NCBI RefSeq assembly: GCF_003347635.1
Contig: NZ_QDFY01000014.1
Coordinates: 28,802-92,801 of the forward strand
DNA length: 64,000 nt
Reading direction: 5' to 3'
Origin: Sphingosinicella terrae
Lineage (GTDB): Bacteria; Pseudomonadota; Alphaproteobacteria; Sphingomonadales; Sphingomonadaceae
The position numbers and the translations under genes were made by a program. Positions 1-8,150 of the stretch are shown here, in pieces. Numbering within the stretch: position 1 is the stretch's first letter; each line of letters begins with the position of its first letter. The notes beneath the pieces were generated by a model. The model saw only the letters and a list, made by a program, of their open reading frames with translations, was not told the origin of the DNA and searched no databases.

Positions 1-1
1 G

Positions 2-187
2 CGCCTCCATGATCGCCAGCGTTTCCGGCGTCGCCCAGACAGCGCCGTGCCCGCCGCGGGCGTGGTCGGCATGGCCGTGCGTAACGAGGGCGATGGACTT
101 GGGCTGTGAAGGATCGATCCAGGCGTCCGCGGGACGCACATAGATGCCCTCGGAAAATGGCTCTATCCAGGAACCGAGGCGGGCCAT
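2..187 (-). CDS. Ligase-associated DNA exonuclease (metallo-beta-lactamase fold), N-terminal part only
   Basis: The minus strand reads an open frame from an ATG at 187 to the left edge, giving the first 62 residues. Residues 37-42 read HGHADH, the metal-binding HxHxDH motif of the metallo-beta-lactamase fold. The opening (MARLGSWIEP...YVRPADAWIDP) looks like the exonuclease encoded with ATP-dependent DNA ligase and the Lhr-type helicase in bacterial DNA-repair clusters; that resemblance is from memory of the family. It is divergent from the helicase at 472, which supports the call. The partner ligase would be expected beyond the left edge. The gene is incomplete only because the window ends. 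Confidence 0.8.
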   Translation of the reverse strand, partial: MARLGSWIEPFSEGIYVRPADAWIDPSQPKSIALVTHGHADHARGGHGAVWATPETLAIMEA

Positions 188-255
188 GAGGAGATATATG
201 GGAAGGACGGAGCGGCTCGCCAAGCGGGGCCGACACCATGAAAGGAGTCGAAGCG

Positions 256-447
256 ATGGACCTGGGCGGATTCAACTGGTCGCTACTGACCATCGTCGGC
301 GCGATCGTGCTCGCGGTCGTGATCGCCTGGGCGGCGCTTCGCAACCGCAGCTCGCGCGCCAAGATCGAGCGAAGCGAGGAGGCGACGCGCCGCGTCTACG
401 AGGCGGAGGAGCGCGCCCACGGACACGAGTCCGACAAGGGTCCGTAA
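256..447 (+). CDS. Small single-pass membrane protein, unknown function
   Basis: 63 residues. A hydrophobic helix at about residues 10-28 is followed by a basic then Glu/Arg-rich tail, so the likely topology is one membrane anchor with a short cytoplasmic tail. The start is set at the ATG at 256 because AAAGGAG lies 8 bases upstream; an in-frame ATG at 238 has no such site. It sits 24 bp before the helicase gene on the same strand, so the two may be cotranscribed. No recognised family. Confidence 0.55.
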   Translation: MDLGGFNWSLLTIVGAIVLAVVIAWAALRNRSSRAKIERSEEATRRVYEAEERAHGHESDKGP

Positions 448-471
448 AACCCGCTGGCGGCGATCGGACCA

Positions 472-2889
472 ATGGCTGACGCCGCCCTTCCGCCACCGAT
501 CGCTGCGTGGTTCGAAGCGAAAGGATGGCAGGTCCGTCGCCACCAGCGCGAGATGCTCGAGGCGGCGCGGGCCGGCCGCTCCGCGTTGCTGGTCGCGCCG
601 ACCGGCGCCGGCAAGACGCTTGCCGGCTTCCTGCCGAGTCTTGCCGCTCTGGCCGAGCGGCCGGCGGAGGGCCTGCACACGCTCTATGTCTCGCCGCTGA
701 AGGCGCTTGCCGTCGACGTCCAGCGCAACCTGCTGATCCCGGTCGAAGAGATGGGACTTCCGATCCGGATCGAGACCCGCACCGGCGACACGCCGGCCGA
801 CCGCAAAGCTCGCCAGCGCACGCGGCCACCTCAGATGCTGCTCACGACGCCGGAGTCGCTGAGCCTGCTGCTCAGCCACGAGGACAGCTTCCGGCTGTTC
901 GCCGATCTCGCGACCATCGTCGTGGACGAGGTTCATGCCTTTGCGACGTCCAAGCGCGGCGACCTTCTCGCGCTGGCGATGGCGCGACTGCAGCGGATCG
1001 CCCCCGGGTTGCGACGGGTCGGACTCTCGGCGACGATCGCCGATCCGGATGCCTACCGGCAATGGCTGGCGCCGAATGCCGATGTCGAAGCTGTGACTTA
1101 TGTCGAGGGCGATCCGGGCATCGAGCCCCAGATCCGGATCATGTTGCCCGAGGACGAGCGCGTGCCCTGGTCCGGCCACAGCGGACGCTGGGCTTCGCAC
1201 CAGGTTATGCGGGAGATCGAACGCCACCGCACCACCTTGGTCTTCTGCAACACGCGCGGCCTGGCCGAGCTCATCTTCCAGGACCTGTGGGCGGTGAACG
1301 AGCAGACCCTGCCGATCGGCATCCACCATGGCAGCCTCGCCGTCGAGGCGCGCCGCAAGGTCGAGGCGGCGGTGGCCGACGGACGATTGCGGGCACTGGT
1401 CTGCACCGCGAGCCTCGATCTCGGCGTCGACTGGGGCGACATCGACCTCGTCATCCAGATGGGGGCGCCCAAGGGCTCGTCGCGCCTGCTGCAGCGGATC
1501 GGCCGCGCCAACCACCGCCTCGACGAGCCCAGCCAGGGGCTGCTCGTCCCCGGCAACCGGTTCGAGTATCTCGAGGCGCGCGCCGCGCTCGACGCGGTCG
1601 ACGAACGCGAGCTCGACCAGGACCTGTTCCGCGACGGCGCCCTCGATGTGCTCGCCCAGCATGTGATGGCGGCCGCCTGCGCGGCACCCTTCGCCGAAGC
1701 GGAGATGCTGGCAGAGGTCCGGAGCTGCGCGCCCTATGCCGGGCTGGAGGCGGAGACGCTCGACCGGATCCTCGGCTTCATCGAGAGCGGCGGCTATTCG
1801 CTGCGTGCCTATGACCGGTTCAAGCGCATCACCCGCGGCAGCGACGGCCGCTGGCGGGTCTCGCATCCACGCTTCGTGCAGCAGCACCGGATGAATGCAG
1901 GCATCATCGTCGACGCGCCGGTGCTCGACGTTCGTTTCCGCAACGGGCGTCGGCTGGGCACTGTGGAGGAGGCCTTCGCGGCACCGCTGTCCGTTGGCGA
2001 CACCTTCTTCTTCGCCGGACTGACGCTCGAGGTCGAGCGCATGACGGCGGCCGAGATCATCGTGCATGCGTCGTCGAAGGCGGCGCGGATCCCCGCCTAT
2101 ATGGGCACCCGGCTGGCCATGACGACGCATCTGGCCGACCGCGTGCGCGGGTTCCTGGCCGACCCAGAGAGCTGGCGACGCTTTCCGGACGATGTCCGCG
2201 AATGGCTCGAGGTCCAGGCCTACCGATCGGTCCTGCCTCGGCCCGAGCAACTGCTGGTCGAGACGTTCCCGCACGAGCAGCGCCATTATATCGTCGCGTA
2301 CAGCTTCGAGGGCTGGAACGCGCACCAGTCGCTGGGCATGCTGATCATGCGACGGATGGAGGCTTCCCGACTCAAGCCTCTAGGCTTCGTCGCCAACGAT
2401 TACGCGCTGGCCTGCTACGGCCTCGAACCGATCCGTGATCCGGCCGCCTTGTTCAGCCCGGACCTGCTCGAGGACGAATTCGTCGAGTGGGTGCAGGGAT
2501 CGAACCTGCTCAAGCGCGCCTTCCGGGAGGTAGCGGTGATTGGCGGCCTGGTGGAGCGGCAGCATCCCGGTCGACGCAAGACCGGCCGCCAGGTGACCTT
2601 TTCGACCGACCTCATCTACGACGTGCTTCGCCGGTACGAGCCCGACCATCTGCTTCTCCGCGCTGCCTGGGAAGACGCCAAGACCCGCCTCACCGACGTC
2701 CGCCGGCTCGGCGCCTTGCTCGACCGCGCGGCGCGAACGATGCTCCACGTCGACCTCGACCGGATCACGCCGCTGGCGGTCCCCGTCCTCATCATGATCG
2801 GTCGGGAGATGGCGCCGGCGGGGACGGCCGAGGACGAATTGCTGGTCGAGGCGGAGGCGCTCGCGGCCGAGGCGATGCGCAGGGAGTGA
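472..2889 (+). CDS. Ligase-associated DEXH-box DNA helicase (Lhr-core type)
   Basis: 805-residue superfamily 2 helicase. The Walker A motif PTGAGKT is at residues 43-49, the DEVH box at 152-155, SAT (motif III) near 186-188 and motif VI (QRIGRANHR) at 341-349. Beyond the helicase core is a long C-terminal region as in Lhr-core proteins. In many Gram-negative bacteria this helicase is encoded with an ATP-dependent DNA ligase, a metallo-beta-lactamase exonuclease and a phosphoesterase (PdeM), a set thought to act in DNA repair. Here the exonuclease is divergent at the left edge, but the gene after the helicase is a VOC protein and not pdeM. The start ATG at 472 gives the full N-terminal wing before the helicase motifs. 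Confidence 0.93.
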   Translation: MADAALPPPIAAWFEAKGWQVRRHQREMLEAARAGRSALLVAPTGAGKTLAGFLPSLAALAERPAEGLHTLYVSPLKALAVDVQRNLLIPVEEMGLPIRIETRTGDTPADRKARQRTRPPQMLLTTPESLSLLLSHEDSFRLFADLATIVVDEVHAFATSKRGDLLALAMARLQRIAPGLRRVGLSATIADPDAYRQWLAPNADVEAVTYVEGDPGIEPQIRIMLPEDERVPWSGHSGRWASHQVMREIERHRTTLVFCNTRGLAELIFQDLWAVNEQTLPIGIHHGSLAVEARRKVEAAVADGRLRALVCTASLDLGVDWGDIDLVIQMGAPKGSSRLLQRIGRANHRLDEPSQGLLVPGNRFEYLEARAALDAVDERELDQDLFRDGALDVLAQHVMAAACAAPFAEAEMLAEVRSCAPYAGLEAETLDRILGFIESGGYSLRAYDRFKRITRGSDGRWRVSHPRFVQQHRMNAGIIVDAPVLDVRFRNGRRLGTVEEAFAAPLSVGDTFFFAGLTLEVERMTAAEIIVHASSKAARIPAYMGTRLAMTTHLADRVRGFLADPESWRRFPDDVREWLEVQAYRSVLPRPEQLLVETFPHEQRHYIVAYSFEGWNAHQSLGMLIMRRMEASRLKPLGFVANDYALACYGLEPIRDPAALFSPDLLEDEFVEWVQGSNLLKRAFREVAVIGGLVERQHPGRRKTGRQVTFSTDLIYDVLRRYEPDHLLLRAAWEDAKTRLTDVRRLGALLDRAARTMLHVDLDRITPLAVPVLIMIGREMAPAGTAEDELLVEAEALAAEAMRRE

Positions 2890-2975
2890 ATGGGCAGACG
2901 ACGCTTGACCTCAACCAAGGTTCAGGTCGTAGGACCGATTCGGAAGGGGCAGGATCGCCCCTGCAGGAGGAAGAG

Positions 2976-3380
2976 ATGACTGCCCGAATCGAGCATGTGA
3001 ACGTGACCGTCCGCGACCCCGAACGCGCCGCGCGGCTGATGGAGCAGGTGTTCGGCTGGCGGATACGCTGGCATGGACCGGCACGCGACGGCGGGCGTAC
3101 CATCCATGTCGGAGCGGAACGCGATTACGTCGCCTTGTATACGGGGGCGGGAGCCGATTATGCAGACGCCGACTTCGCGAAGGGCCGCCCGCTCAACCAT
3201 ATTGGCGTCGAGGTCGAATCGATCGACGTCACAGAGGAGCGGGTGATCGCGGCCGGGCTGCGGCCGTTCAGCCATGGCGACTACGAACCCGGGCGCCGCT
3301 TCTACTTCCTCGATCCGGACGGGATCGAATATGAGGTGGTGAGCTATGCCGCCCCTGGCGGTCCGAGCTCGTCCAGATAG
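2976..3380 (+). CDS. VOC-family (glyoxalase/bleomycin-resistance fold) protein
   Basis: 134 residues. The opening TARIEHVNVTVRDPERAARL, a central PLNHIGVEV strand and a closing FYFLDPDGIEYEVV are typical of a two-module vicinal-oxygen-chelate fold, with His and Glu in the usual metal positions. Substrate cannot be told from sequence. AGGAGGAAGAG directly before the ATG at 2976 fixes the start. It follows the helicase gene by 86 bp and its 3' end overlaps the convergent sigma-factor gene by 37 bp. Confidence 0.85.
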   Translation: MTARIEHVNVTVRDPERAARLMEQVFGWRIRWHGPARDGGRTIHVGAERDYVALYTGAGADYADADFAKGRPLNHIGVEVESIDVTEERVIAAGLRPFSHGDYEPGRRFYFLDPDGIEYEVVSYAAPGGPSSSR

Positions 3381-4594
3381 AGGCGGATCTGCGCGGCTTC
3401 GGCGGCGGTGCCCGCGAGACCGATCGCGCGGTTGAAGGCTTCGAGCGCCTCCGCTCTGTCGCCGAGCCGCTGGAGCAGATGCCCTTTGAGCCCGTGAAAA
3501 TAGAAATAGGAGGAAAGCGCCGGCTCGAGCGGGCGAATCAGCGCGAGCGCCGCCTCCGGCCCCTCCGCCCTGGACAAGGCGGCAGCACGATTGAGTGTCA
3601 CCACGGGTGAGGGGGCATGGAGCTCGAGGGCCTCGTAAAGTCGAGCGATCTGCGGCCAATCGGTGTCGTCGAAGCGTGGCGCCCGGTCGTGCAAGGCAGC
3701 GATCGCGGCCTCGATCTGATAGCGTCCGGGGCGATGCCGGCGGAACGCCCTTGCGACGAACACCAGCCCCTCCTTGATGGTGGCGCGGTCCCACAAGCGC
3801 CGGTCCTGACGTTCCAGCAACACGATCTCGCCAGAAGCGTCGAAGCGGGCGGCTCTGCGGGCATGCTGGAGCAGCAGCAAGGCGGTCAGCCCCATCAGCT
3901 CAGGCTCGTCGGGAAACATGCTCATGAGCAGTCGCGAAAGGCGGATCGCCTCCTCGCACAGCGGCACCTTCGCGTCGGCATGCTCCGTCGCGGTATAGCC
4001 TTCGTTGAACAGGAGATAGATCATGGCCGCGACCGTCGACAGGCGTTCGGTCCGGGCGACCGGCGACGGCGTCTCGAAGGCGGCGCCGGCGCGGGCGACA
4101 ACCCTCTTCGCCCGGGTGATCCTCTGCTCCATGGCAGCATCGCTGACCAGGAAGGCACGCGCGATCTGCGCCACGGAGAGGCCCGAGACGATTCGCAAGG
4201 CGAGCGCGATCTGCTGGGTCGGCGGCAGATCCCGGTGACAGCAGATGAACAGGAGCCGCAGCAGATCGTCGGGAAATTCGGAACGGTCGAGCGAGTCGGC
4301 CAGCGACTCCTCGACATCCTCAACCGGGTCGGGGGCGATCTCATCGGGCAGTCCGACTTCCCGCGCTTGTCTTCGCGTCCCGTCGATCCCGGCATTGCGG
4401 CCAACGAGAATGAGCCAGGCTACCGGATCGCGGGGCGGTCCCTTTTCCGGCCAGGCCCTCAGCGCCCTGAGGCAGGCGCTCTGATACGCTTCCTCGGCCA
4501 GATCGAGATCGCGAAAGTATCGCAAGAGCGCACTCATCGCCTGGGGACGGGCCGCCGTCAGGGCCGCTTCCAGCCATTGCCGATCGATGCTCAT
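3344..4594 (-). CDS. ECF RNA polymerase sigma factor with C-terminal DUF6596/TPR-like extension (ECF42-like)
   Basis: 416 residues, about twice the size of a plain ECF sigma factor. The N-terminal part holds a sigma-2 region (YFRDLDLAEEAYQSACLRAL) and a sigma-4 helix-turn-helix (GLSVAQIARAFLVSDAAMEQ). The rest is an alpha-helical extension with the LLFNEGYTAT signature of DUF6596 and TPR-like repeats near the C-terminus. Sigma factors of this build (ECF42 group) are encoded with DGPF/YciI proteins and lack an anti-sigma factor; the extension is thought to control activity. The partner gene lies 64 bp upstream on the same strand, so the two probably form an operon. Its 3' end overlaps the convergent VOC gene. 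Confidence 0.9.
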   Translation of the reverse strand: MSIDRQWLEAALTAARPQAMSALLRYFRDLDLAEEAYQSACLRALRAWPEKGPPRDPVAWLILVGRNAGIDGTRRQAREVGLPDEIAPDPVEDVEESLADSLDRSEFPDDLLRLLFICCHRDLPPTQQIALALRIVSGLSVAQIARAFLVSDAAMEQRITRAKRVVARAGAAFETPSPVARTERLSTVAAMIYLLFNEGYTATEHADAKVPLCEEAIRLSRLLMSMFPDEPELMGLTALLLLQHARRAARFDASGEIVLLERQDRRLWDRATIKEGLVFVARAFRRHRPGRYQIEAAIAALHDRAPRFDDTDWPQIARLYEALELHAPSPVVTLNRAAALSRAEGPEAALALIRPLEPALSSYFYFHGLKGHLLQRLGDRAEALEAFNRAIGLAGTAAEAAQIRLYLDELGPPGAA

Positions 4595-4658
4595 GATTCG
4601 GCTCCTGCCCGTGCACGAAGACGATGTCCCCGCGCACGGGCTCAGGGGGGCGAACGGC

Positions 4659-5087
4659 TCAGGTGCCCTTCTGCTCGATCTGCTGGCGAAGCCTCTCCTC
4701 CTGCGCCTGCAGCTCCGGCGTGAACGCTTCGCCGAAATCCTCGGCGGCGAAGATCGGCCGGATCTCGAGATCGGAATCGCCCGGCATCGGGTTGGGACAG
4801 CGCTTCGCCCACTCGATCGCCTCGTCCATCGAGGCCACTTCCCAGATCCAGTAACCGGCAACGAGCTCCTTGGTCTCGGCGAAAGGCCCGTCGATCACTG
4901 TCCGGTCGCTACCGGAAAAATGGATGCGGACTCCTTTCGACGATGGGTGGAGGCCGTCGCCACCGACCATGATGCCGGCCTTCACCAGCTCCTCATTGTA
5001 GTTCATCATCGCGGCGATCAGCTCTTCCGACGGCATTTCGCCGGCTTCGCTCTGATCCGTCGCCTTCACGAAAACCATGACACGCAT
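4659..5087 (-). CDS. YciI-family protein with DGPF motif
   Basis: 142 residues. Residues 66-73 read DGPFAETK, the motif that names the DGPF/YCII-related family, and a ferredoxin-like alpha-beta fold is expected. The start ATG at 5087 is preceded by GAAGGAGGAG. These proteins are the usual genomic partners and targets of ECF42 sigma factors; their biochemical role is not known. The sigma factor gene follows 64 bp downstream, and a possible ECF-type promoter lies upstream at 5119-5145. Confidence 0.88.
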   Translation of the reverse strand: MRVMVFVKATDQSEAGEMPSEELIAAMMNYNEELVKAGIMVGGDGLHPSSKGVRIHFSGSDRTVIDGPFAETKELVAGYWIWEVASMDEAIEWAKRCPNPMPGDSDLEIRPIFAAEDFGEAFTPELQAQEERLRQQIEQKGT

Positions 5088-5118
5088 TCTGCTTCTCCTC
5101 CTTCGTGGACGCCACAAG

Positions 5119-5145
5119 GACGGCCCACCGACCTCGAAACCGACA
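5119..5145 (-). promoter_or_regulatory. Possible ECF-sigma promoter for the YciI-sigma operon
   Basis: On the minus strand TGTCGG (5145-5140), a 17-base spacer and CGTC (5122-5119) lie 31 bases before the YciI start codon. TGTCG-type -35 and CGTC-type -10 elements are usual for ECF sigma factors, so this could be an autoregulated promoter. It rests on one match and is inference. Confidence 0.35.
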
Positions 5146-5154
5146 CCGCGCGCG

Positions 5155-5188
5155 AAAAAAAGTCATGCGCCCCGCGCCGTCGGCGCGG
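5155..5188 (-). terminator. Possible terminator after the histidine kinase gene
   Basis: Reading the minus strand after the kinase stop, CCGCGCC-GAC-GGCGCGG makes a 7-bp stem (5188-5172), and after 10 more bases there is a run of seven T (5161-5155). The T-run is further from the stem than in a classic rho-independent terminator, so the call is weak. Confidence 0.35.
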
Positions 5189-5199
5189 CGGCTGCCGCT

Positions 5200-6627
5200 T
5201 CATCCGGCCTGGGTGCGAGCGGCCCCACCCTTGCCGCGCGCCGGCGCGGGCTCGGCAGGCGCCACCGGAAGCTTTAGGCGGGCGAGAAGGCCACCCAGAT
5301 CCTCGCTTTCCTCCAGCGCGACGTCGCCCCCATAGATCTGGGCAACGTCGCGGACGATGGCGAGGCCGAGGCCCGTGCCGGGCTTGCCGGTATCGAGGCG
5401 GGCGCCGCGATCGAAGATGGAGGCACGCTCGATCTCGGGGATGCCCGTGCCGTCATCCTCGACCTCGACCTCGATGAATTCGGCGGTCGCCTTGACCGTC
5501 ACGAACACACGGCCATTGCCGTATTTGGCGGCATTCTCGACCAGGTTGCCGAGCATCTCGTCGAGGTCCTGGCGCTCGACGCGCACCGCAGCCTTCTTGT
5601 CGCCTGCCAGGTCGACTGTGACATTTTCATACAGCCGCGAGACCGCGCGCTCGACCGCCTGCAGGGCGGGCCAGATCTCGGCGCGAGCCTGGGCACTGGA
5701 GCGGCGGCCGATCGCCCGAGCCCTGGCGAGGTGATGATCGACCTGGCGGCGCATCGTCGTCGCTTCCCGGCAGACCGTGTCGGCGAGGTCGGGGCTCTGC
5801 GCCGTCGCCGCATTGGTGATGACGGTGAGCGGGGTCTTGAGCGCGTGGGCGAGGTTTCCGGCGTGCCGGCGCGCCTCCTCGGCCTGCTTCTCATTATGCT
5901 CGAGAAGGGCGTTCAGCTCGTCGACCAGCGGCTCGATCTCGCGCGGCAGCTTCTCGTCGATTCGCGCCTTATGTCCTGAACGGATCGCGGCCAGCCCGCG
6001 CCGCACCCGGCGGAGCGGCCACAATCCGTAGATCGCCTGGAGGGCGGCGAGGGCGATGAGTCCGAGCCCGAGAATGCCGAACGACCGGACGAGGGTGCGG
6101 CGCAACACGCCGATCTGGGCATCGAGCTCGTCGCGATTCTGCGCGACCTGGAAGCGCCAGCGCACCGCCGATCCCGGAAGGCGGACGTCGCGCTCCGCGA
6201 TGCGCAGCCGCTCCATCGGAAACTCGCTGCTGTCGAAATAGTGGACGTCGGTGTCGGCATGGCTGGGCCCGACCGAGAGGCGCCGATCCCAGAGCGAGCG
6301 CGACGGGAAGGGATCGAAGCCGTCCCCGGATATCTGGTAGTAGACGCCGGAATAAGGCTCGAGAAAGCGCTGGTCCGCGGGCGGGCGGTTGAACAGGACC
6401 TCGCCTTCGGGACCGATCTCGGACGAGGCGATCATCGCCGTCAGCACATAATCGAGCTGGGCGTCGAAATTCCGGGTGATGGCGGACGTCAGCACCCGAT
6501 CCAGCGCGAATCCGCCGACGCCGAGCAGAAGGGCGATCCAGATCGTCGCGGCGGCGATCATCCGCCTGGTCAGCGAGCCGGTCCGCCTGCGGGCGGGCCG
6601 ACGCAGGGAAAGGCGGGGGAGCTTCAT
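5200..6627 (-). CDS. Membrane sensor histidine kinase of a two-component system
   Basis: 475 residues. TM helices at about 22-43 and 181-202 flank a roughly 135-residue periplasmic sensor domain. A HAMP-like linker follows, then the phospho-acceptor His261 in LAHALKTPL, the N-box NLVENAAKYG near 385 and ATP-binding G-boxes (DDGTGIPE, GTGLGLAIV). The build resembles PhoQ-type kinases. The cognate regulator is presumably the OmpR-type gene at 6945-7610, upstream on the same strand but 317 bp away, an unusual gap for such a pair. The C-terminus is a short Ala/Gly-rich tail. Confidence 0.92.
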   Translation of the reverse strand: MKLPRLSLRRPARRRTGSLTRRMIAAATIWIALLLGVGGFALDRVLTSAITRNFDAQLDYVLTAMIASSEIGPEGEVLFNRPPADQRFLEPYSGVYYQISGDGFDPFPSRSLWDRRLSVGPSHADTDVHYFDSSEFPMERLRIAERDVRLPGSAVRWRFQVAQNRDELDAQIGVLRRTLVRSFGILGLGLIALAALQAIYGLWPLRRVRRGLAAIRSGHKARIDEKLPREIEPLVDELNALLEHNEKQAEEARRHAGNLAHALKTPLTVITNAATAQSPDLADTVCREATTMRRQVDHHLARARAIGRRSSAQARAEIWPALQAVERAVSRLYENVTVDLAGDKKAAVRVERQDLDEMLGNLVENAAKYGNGRVFVTVKATAEFIEVEVEDDGTGIPEIERASIFDRGARLDTGKPGTGLGLAIVRDVAQIYGGDVALEESEDLGGLLARLKLPVAPAEPAPARGKGGAARTQAG

Positions 6628-6944
6628 CGCGCGCAGCGGAGCCGAGACGGGCTTAGCCGGCCCTGAACCGCCGGGCTAGGGTTCAAACCCAATTGGGAGG
6701 CGGATCGGGATCGGCCGGAGGAGGCGGCTGGAAAGGAGAGCGGCGCAGGCCGGGCTGGGAGCCCGGCCGAACCGATCGACGAAGCCAGCCGGCTCCTCCG
6801 GCCGACCGCGAAGCGGCGGGCTCGCTCTTGTCGCCCGGACGGCGTCGCTGCGTCGGTCACGATGCACAAGCATCGCTCCCTCCTTCCTCCTTGCCGGACA
6901 ACAAGATCGAACCCGTCACGACCGCCTCCTAATTGAGTTTGGAC
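6628..6944. other. 317-bp gap between response regulator and kinase genes
   Basis: No convincing gene is seen. Near the kinase start it holds an inverted repeat TGAACC...GGTTCA (6664-6685) and a perfect 10-bp palindrome CCCAATTGGG (6688-6697). These could belong to a separate promoter or mRNA structure for the kinase. A Ser/Arg/Pro-rich open frame on the minus strand here looks like GC-driven chance reading. Confidence 0.5.
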
Positions 6945-7610
6945 CTAGGCTCGCGGCTCCTCGAGCGAATAGCCCAGCCCGCGGATCGTGGTGATGACGT
7001 CGGGCCCGAGCTTCTTGCGAATGCGCGTCACGAACACCTCGATCGTGTTCGAATCCCGATCGAAATCCTGGTCGTAGATATGCTCGATGAGCTCCGTGCG
7101 GGAGACGACCTTGCCCTTGTGATGCATCAGGTAGGAGAGGAGCTTATATTCCTGCGCGGTCAGCTTGACCGGCTCCCCGTCGAGGGTGACCTTGCCCGAG
7201 CGCGTGTCGAGCCGCACCGGGCCCGCCGTGAGTTCAGAACTGGCATTGCCGGACGCGCGGCGGATGAGTGCCCGCAGCCGCGCGATCAGCTCCTCCGTCT
7301 GAAAGGGCTTGGCCAGATAGTCGTCGGCGCCGGCGTCGAGACCCGCGACCTTGTCGGACCAGCTGTCCCGCGCGGTGAGCACCAGCACCGGCACCTTGAT
7401 GCCTTCCTTGCGCCAGCGATCGAGCACGGTGAGGCCGTCAATTTCGGGAAGACCGAGATCGAGGATGATGGCGTCGTAGGTCTCGGTCGAGCCGAGATAG
7501 TGGCCGTCCTCGCCATTGGCCGCATGATCGACGGCGTAGCCGGCGCCCTCGAGCGTCGCCCGCAACTGCCGGCTCAGATTGGGTTCGTCCTCGACGATCA
7601 GGACCCGCAT
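6945..7610 (-). CDS. OmpR/PhoP-type response regulator
   Basis: 221 residues from the ATG at 7610. The receiver domain has the acidic pair near residues 8-9 (VEDE), phospho-acceptor Asp51 in ILDLGLPEIDG, a conserved TAR segment and Lys in LAKPF. The C-terminal half is a winged-helix DNA-binding domain (NTIEVFVTRIRKKLG). An upstream in-frame start at 7661 would add an unrelated 17 residues and is rejected. The gene lies between a PepSY gene and the kinase on the same strand, a frequent arrangement for PhoP/PhoQ-like systems. A tandem repeat at 8087-8106 is a candidate binding site. Confidence 0.94.
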   Translation of the reverse strand: MRVLIVEDEPNLSRQLRATLEGAGYAVDHAANGEDGHYLGSTETYDAIILDLGLPEIDGLTVLDRWRKEGIKVPVLVLTARDSWSDKVAGLDAGADDYLAKPFQTEELIARLRALIRRASGNASSELTAGPVRLDTRSGKVTLDGEPVKLTAQEYKLLSYLMHHKGKVVSRTELIEHIYDQDFDRDSNTIEVFVTRIRKKLGPDVITTIRGLGYSLEEPRA

Positions 7611-7745
7611 CGTCTCTCCCCTGGCTTGGTGGGCGGCCCATCCAATAGGCATGACCGCCAAATGTTCCAGCGCCTATATGGGATAGCAGCGCCGTTACGC
7701 CAGCGCCACGTTCCGGCGCGGGGGAGGGGCGACCGGCGGAGAACC

Positions 7746-8033
7746 CTATTGCCGGCCGATGACCCGGCCGGTGCGCGCCTCGACGTCGATCCAGATGACC
7801 TCGGCGCCGCGCAGGAATTTGAGCCGATAGACCCGTCCGTCGAACTCGGCGCCGATGAACTGGGCACCGGGCACGCGAATGCGAGCGCGGATTTCGGGAA
7901 GCGGCAGAATCTGGCCTTGCTGGGTCGCGCGATACGCGCGGTCCTGCTCGCGCATGTTCTGCAGGCCCTGCGCCTCGGCCGGAAGGGCGGAGGCGACCAT
8001 TGCGGCCAAAACGAGCAGAAGGGGGGAACGCAT
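7746..8033 (-). CDS. Secreted PepSY-domain protein
   Basis: 95 residues. A signal peptide (RSPLLLVLAAMVASALPAEA) occupies the first 21 or so residues, so the product is periplasmic. The remainder is a single PepSY-like module ending VIWIDVEARTGRVIGR. PepSY proteins beside two-component systems are often envelope-stress or inhibitory accessory proteins. It lies 135 bp upstream of the response regulator gene on the same strand and is probably the first gene of the PepSY-regulator-kinase group. Confidence 0.8.
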   Translation of the reverse strand: MRSPLLLVLAAMVASALPAEAQGLQNMREQDRAYRATQQGQILPLPEIRARIRVPGAQFIGAEFDGRVYRLKFLRGAEVIWIDVEARTGRVIGRQ

Positions 8034-8086
8034 CAAACTTTTCTCGGCTTGGCCATGGAAATCGCCGCCGAAATAGCAGATCGCAT

Positions 8087-8106
8087 TGAATAGGCCATGA
8101 ATAGGC
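8087..8106. promoter_or_regulatory. Tandem direct repeat TGAATAGGC, likely OmpR-type regulator site
   Basis: TGAATAGGC occurs at 8087-8095 and again at 8098-8106, an exact 9-base repeat with an 11-base period. Direct repeats of about one helical turn are the typical binding sites of OmpR/PhoP-family dimers. The site lies in the 117-bp divergent region between the PepSY gene and the amidohydrolase gene. A shorter copy (AATAGGC at 7644-7650) lies just before the regulator gene. Confidence 0.5.
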
Positions 8107-8150
8107 TTGTAGCTTTTGCTTAACATTTTGAAACTGCGGGAGGATCGCGA

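Noticed and set aside
283..2325. 680-codon open frame on the minus strand
   Set aside because: Exactly antisense to the helicase gene; composition is rich in Arg, Gly, Pro and Ala with no motifs. GC-rich coding DNA often leaves the opposite frame open.
6624..6869. 81-codon minus-strand open frame ending in an ATGA overlap with the kinase
   Set aside because: The overlap looks inviting, but the product is low-complexity Ser/Arg/Pro with no recognisable pattern and no ribosome-binding site.
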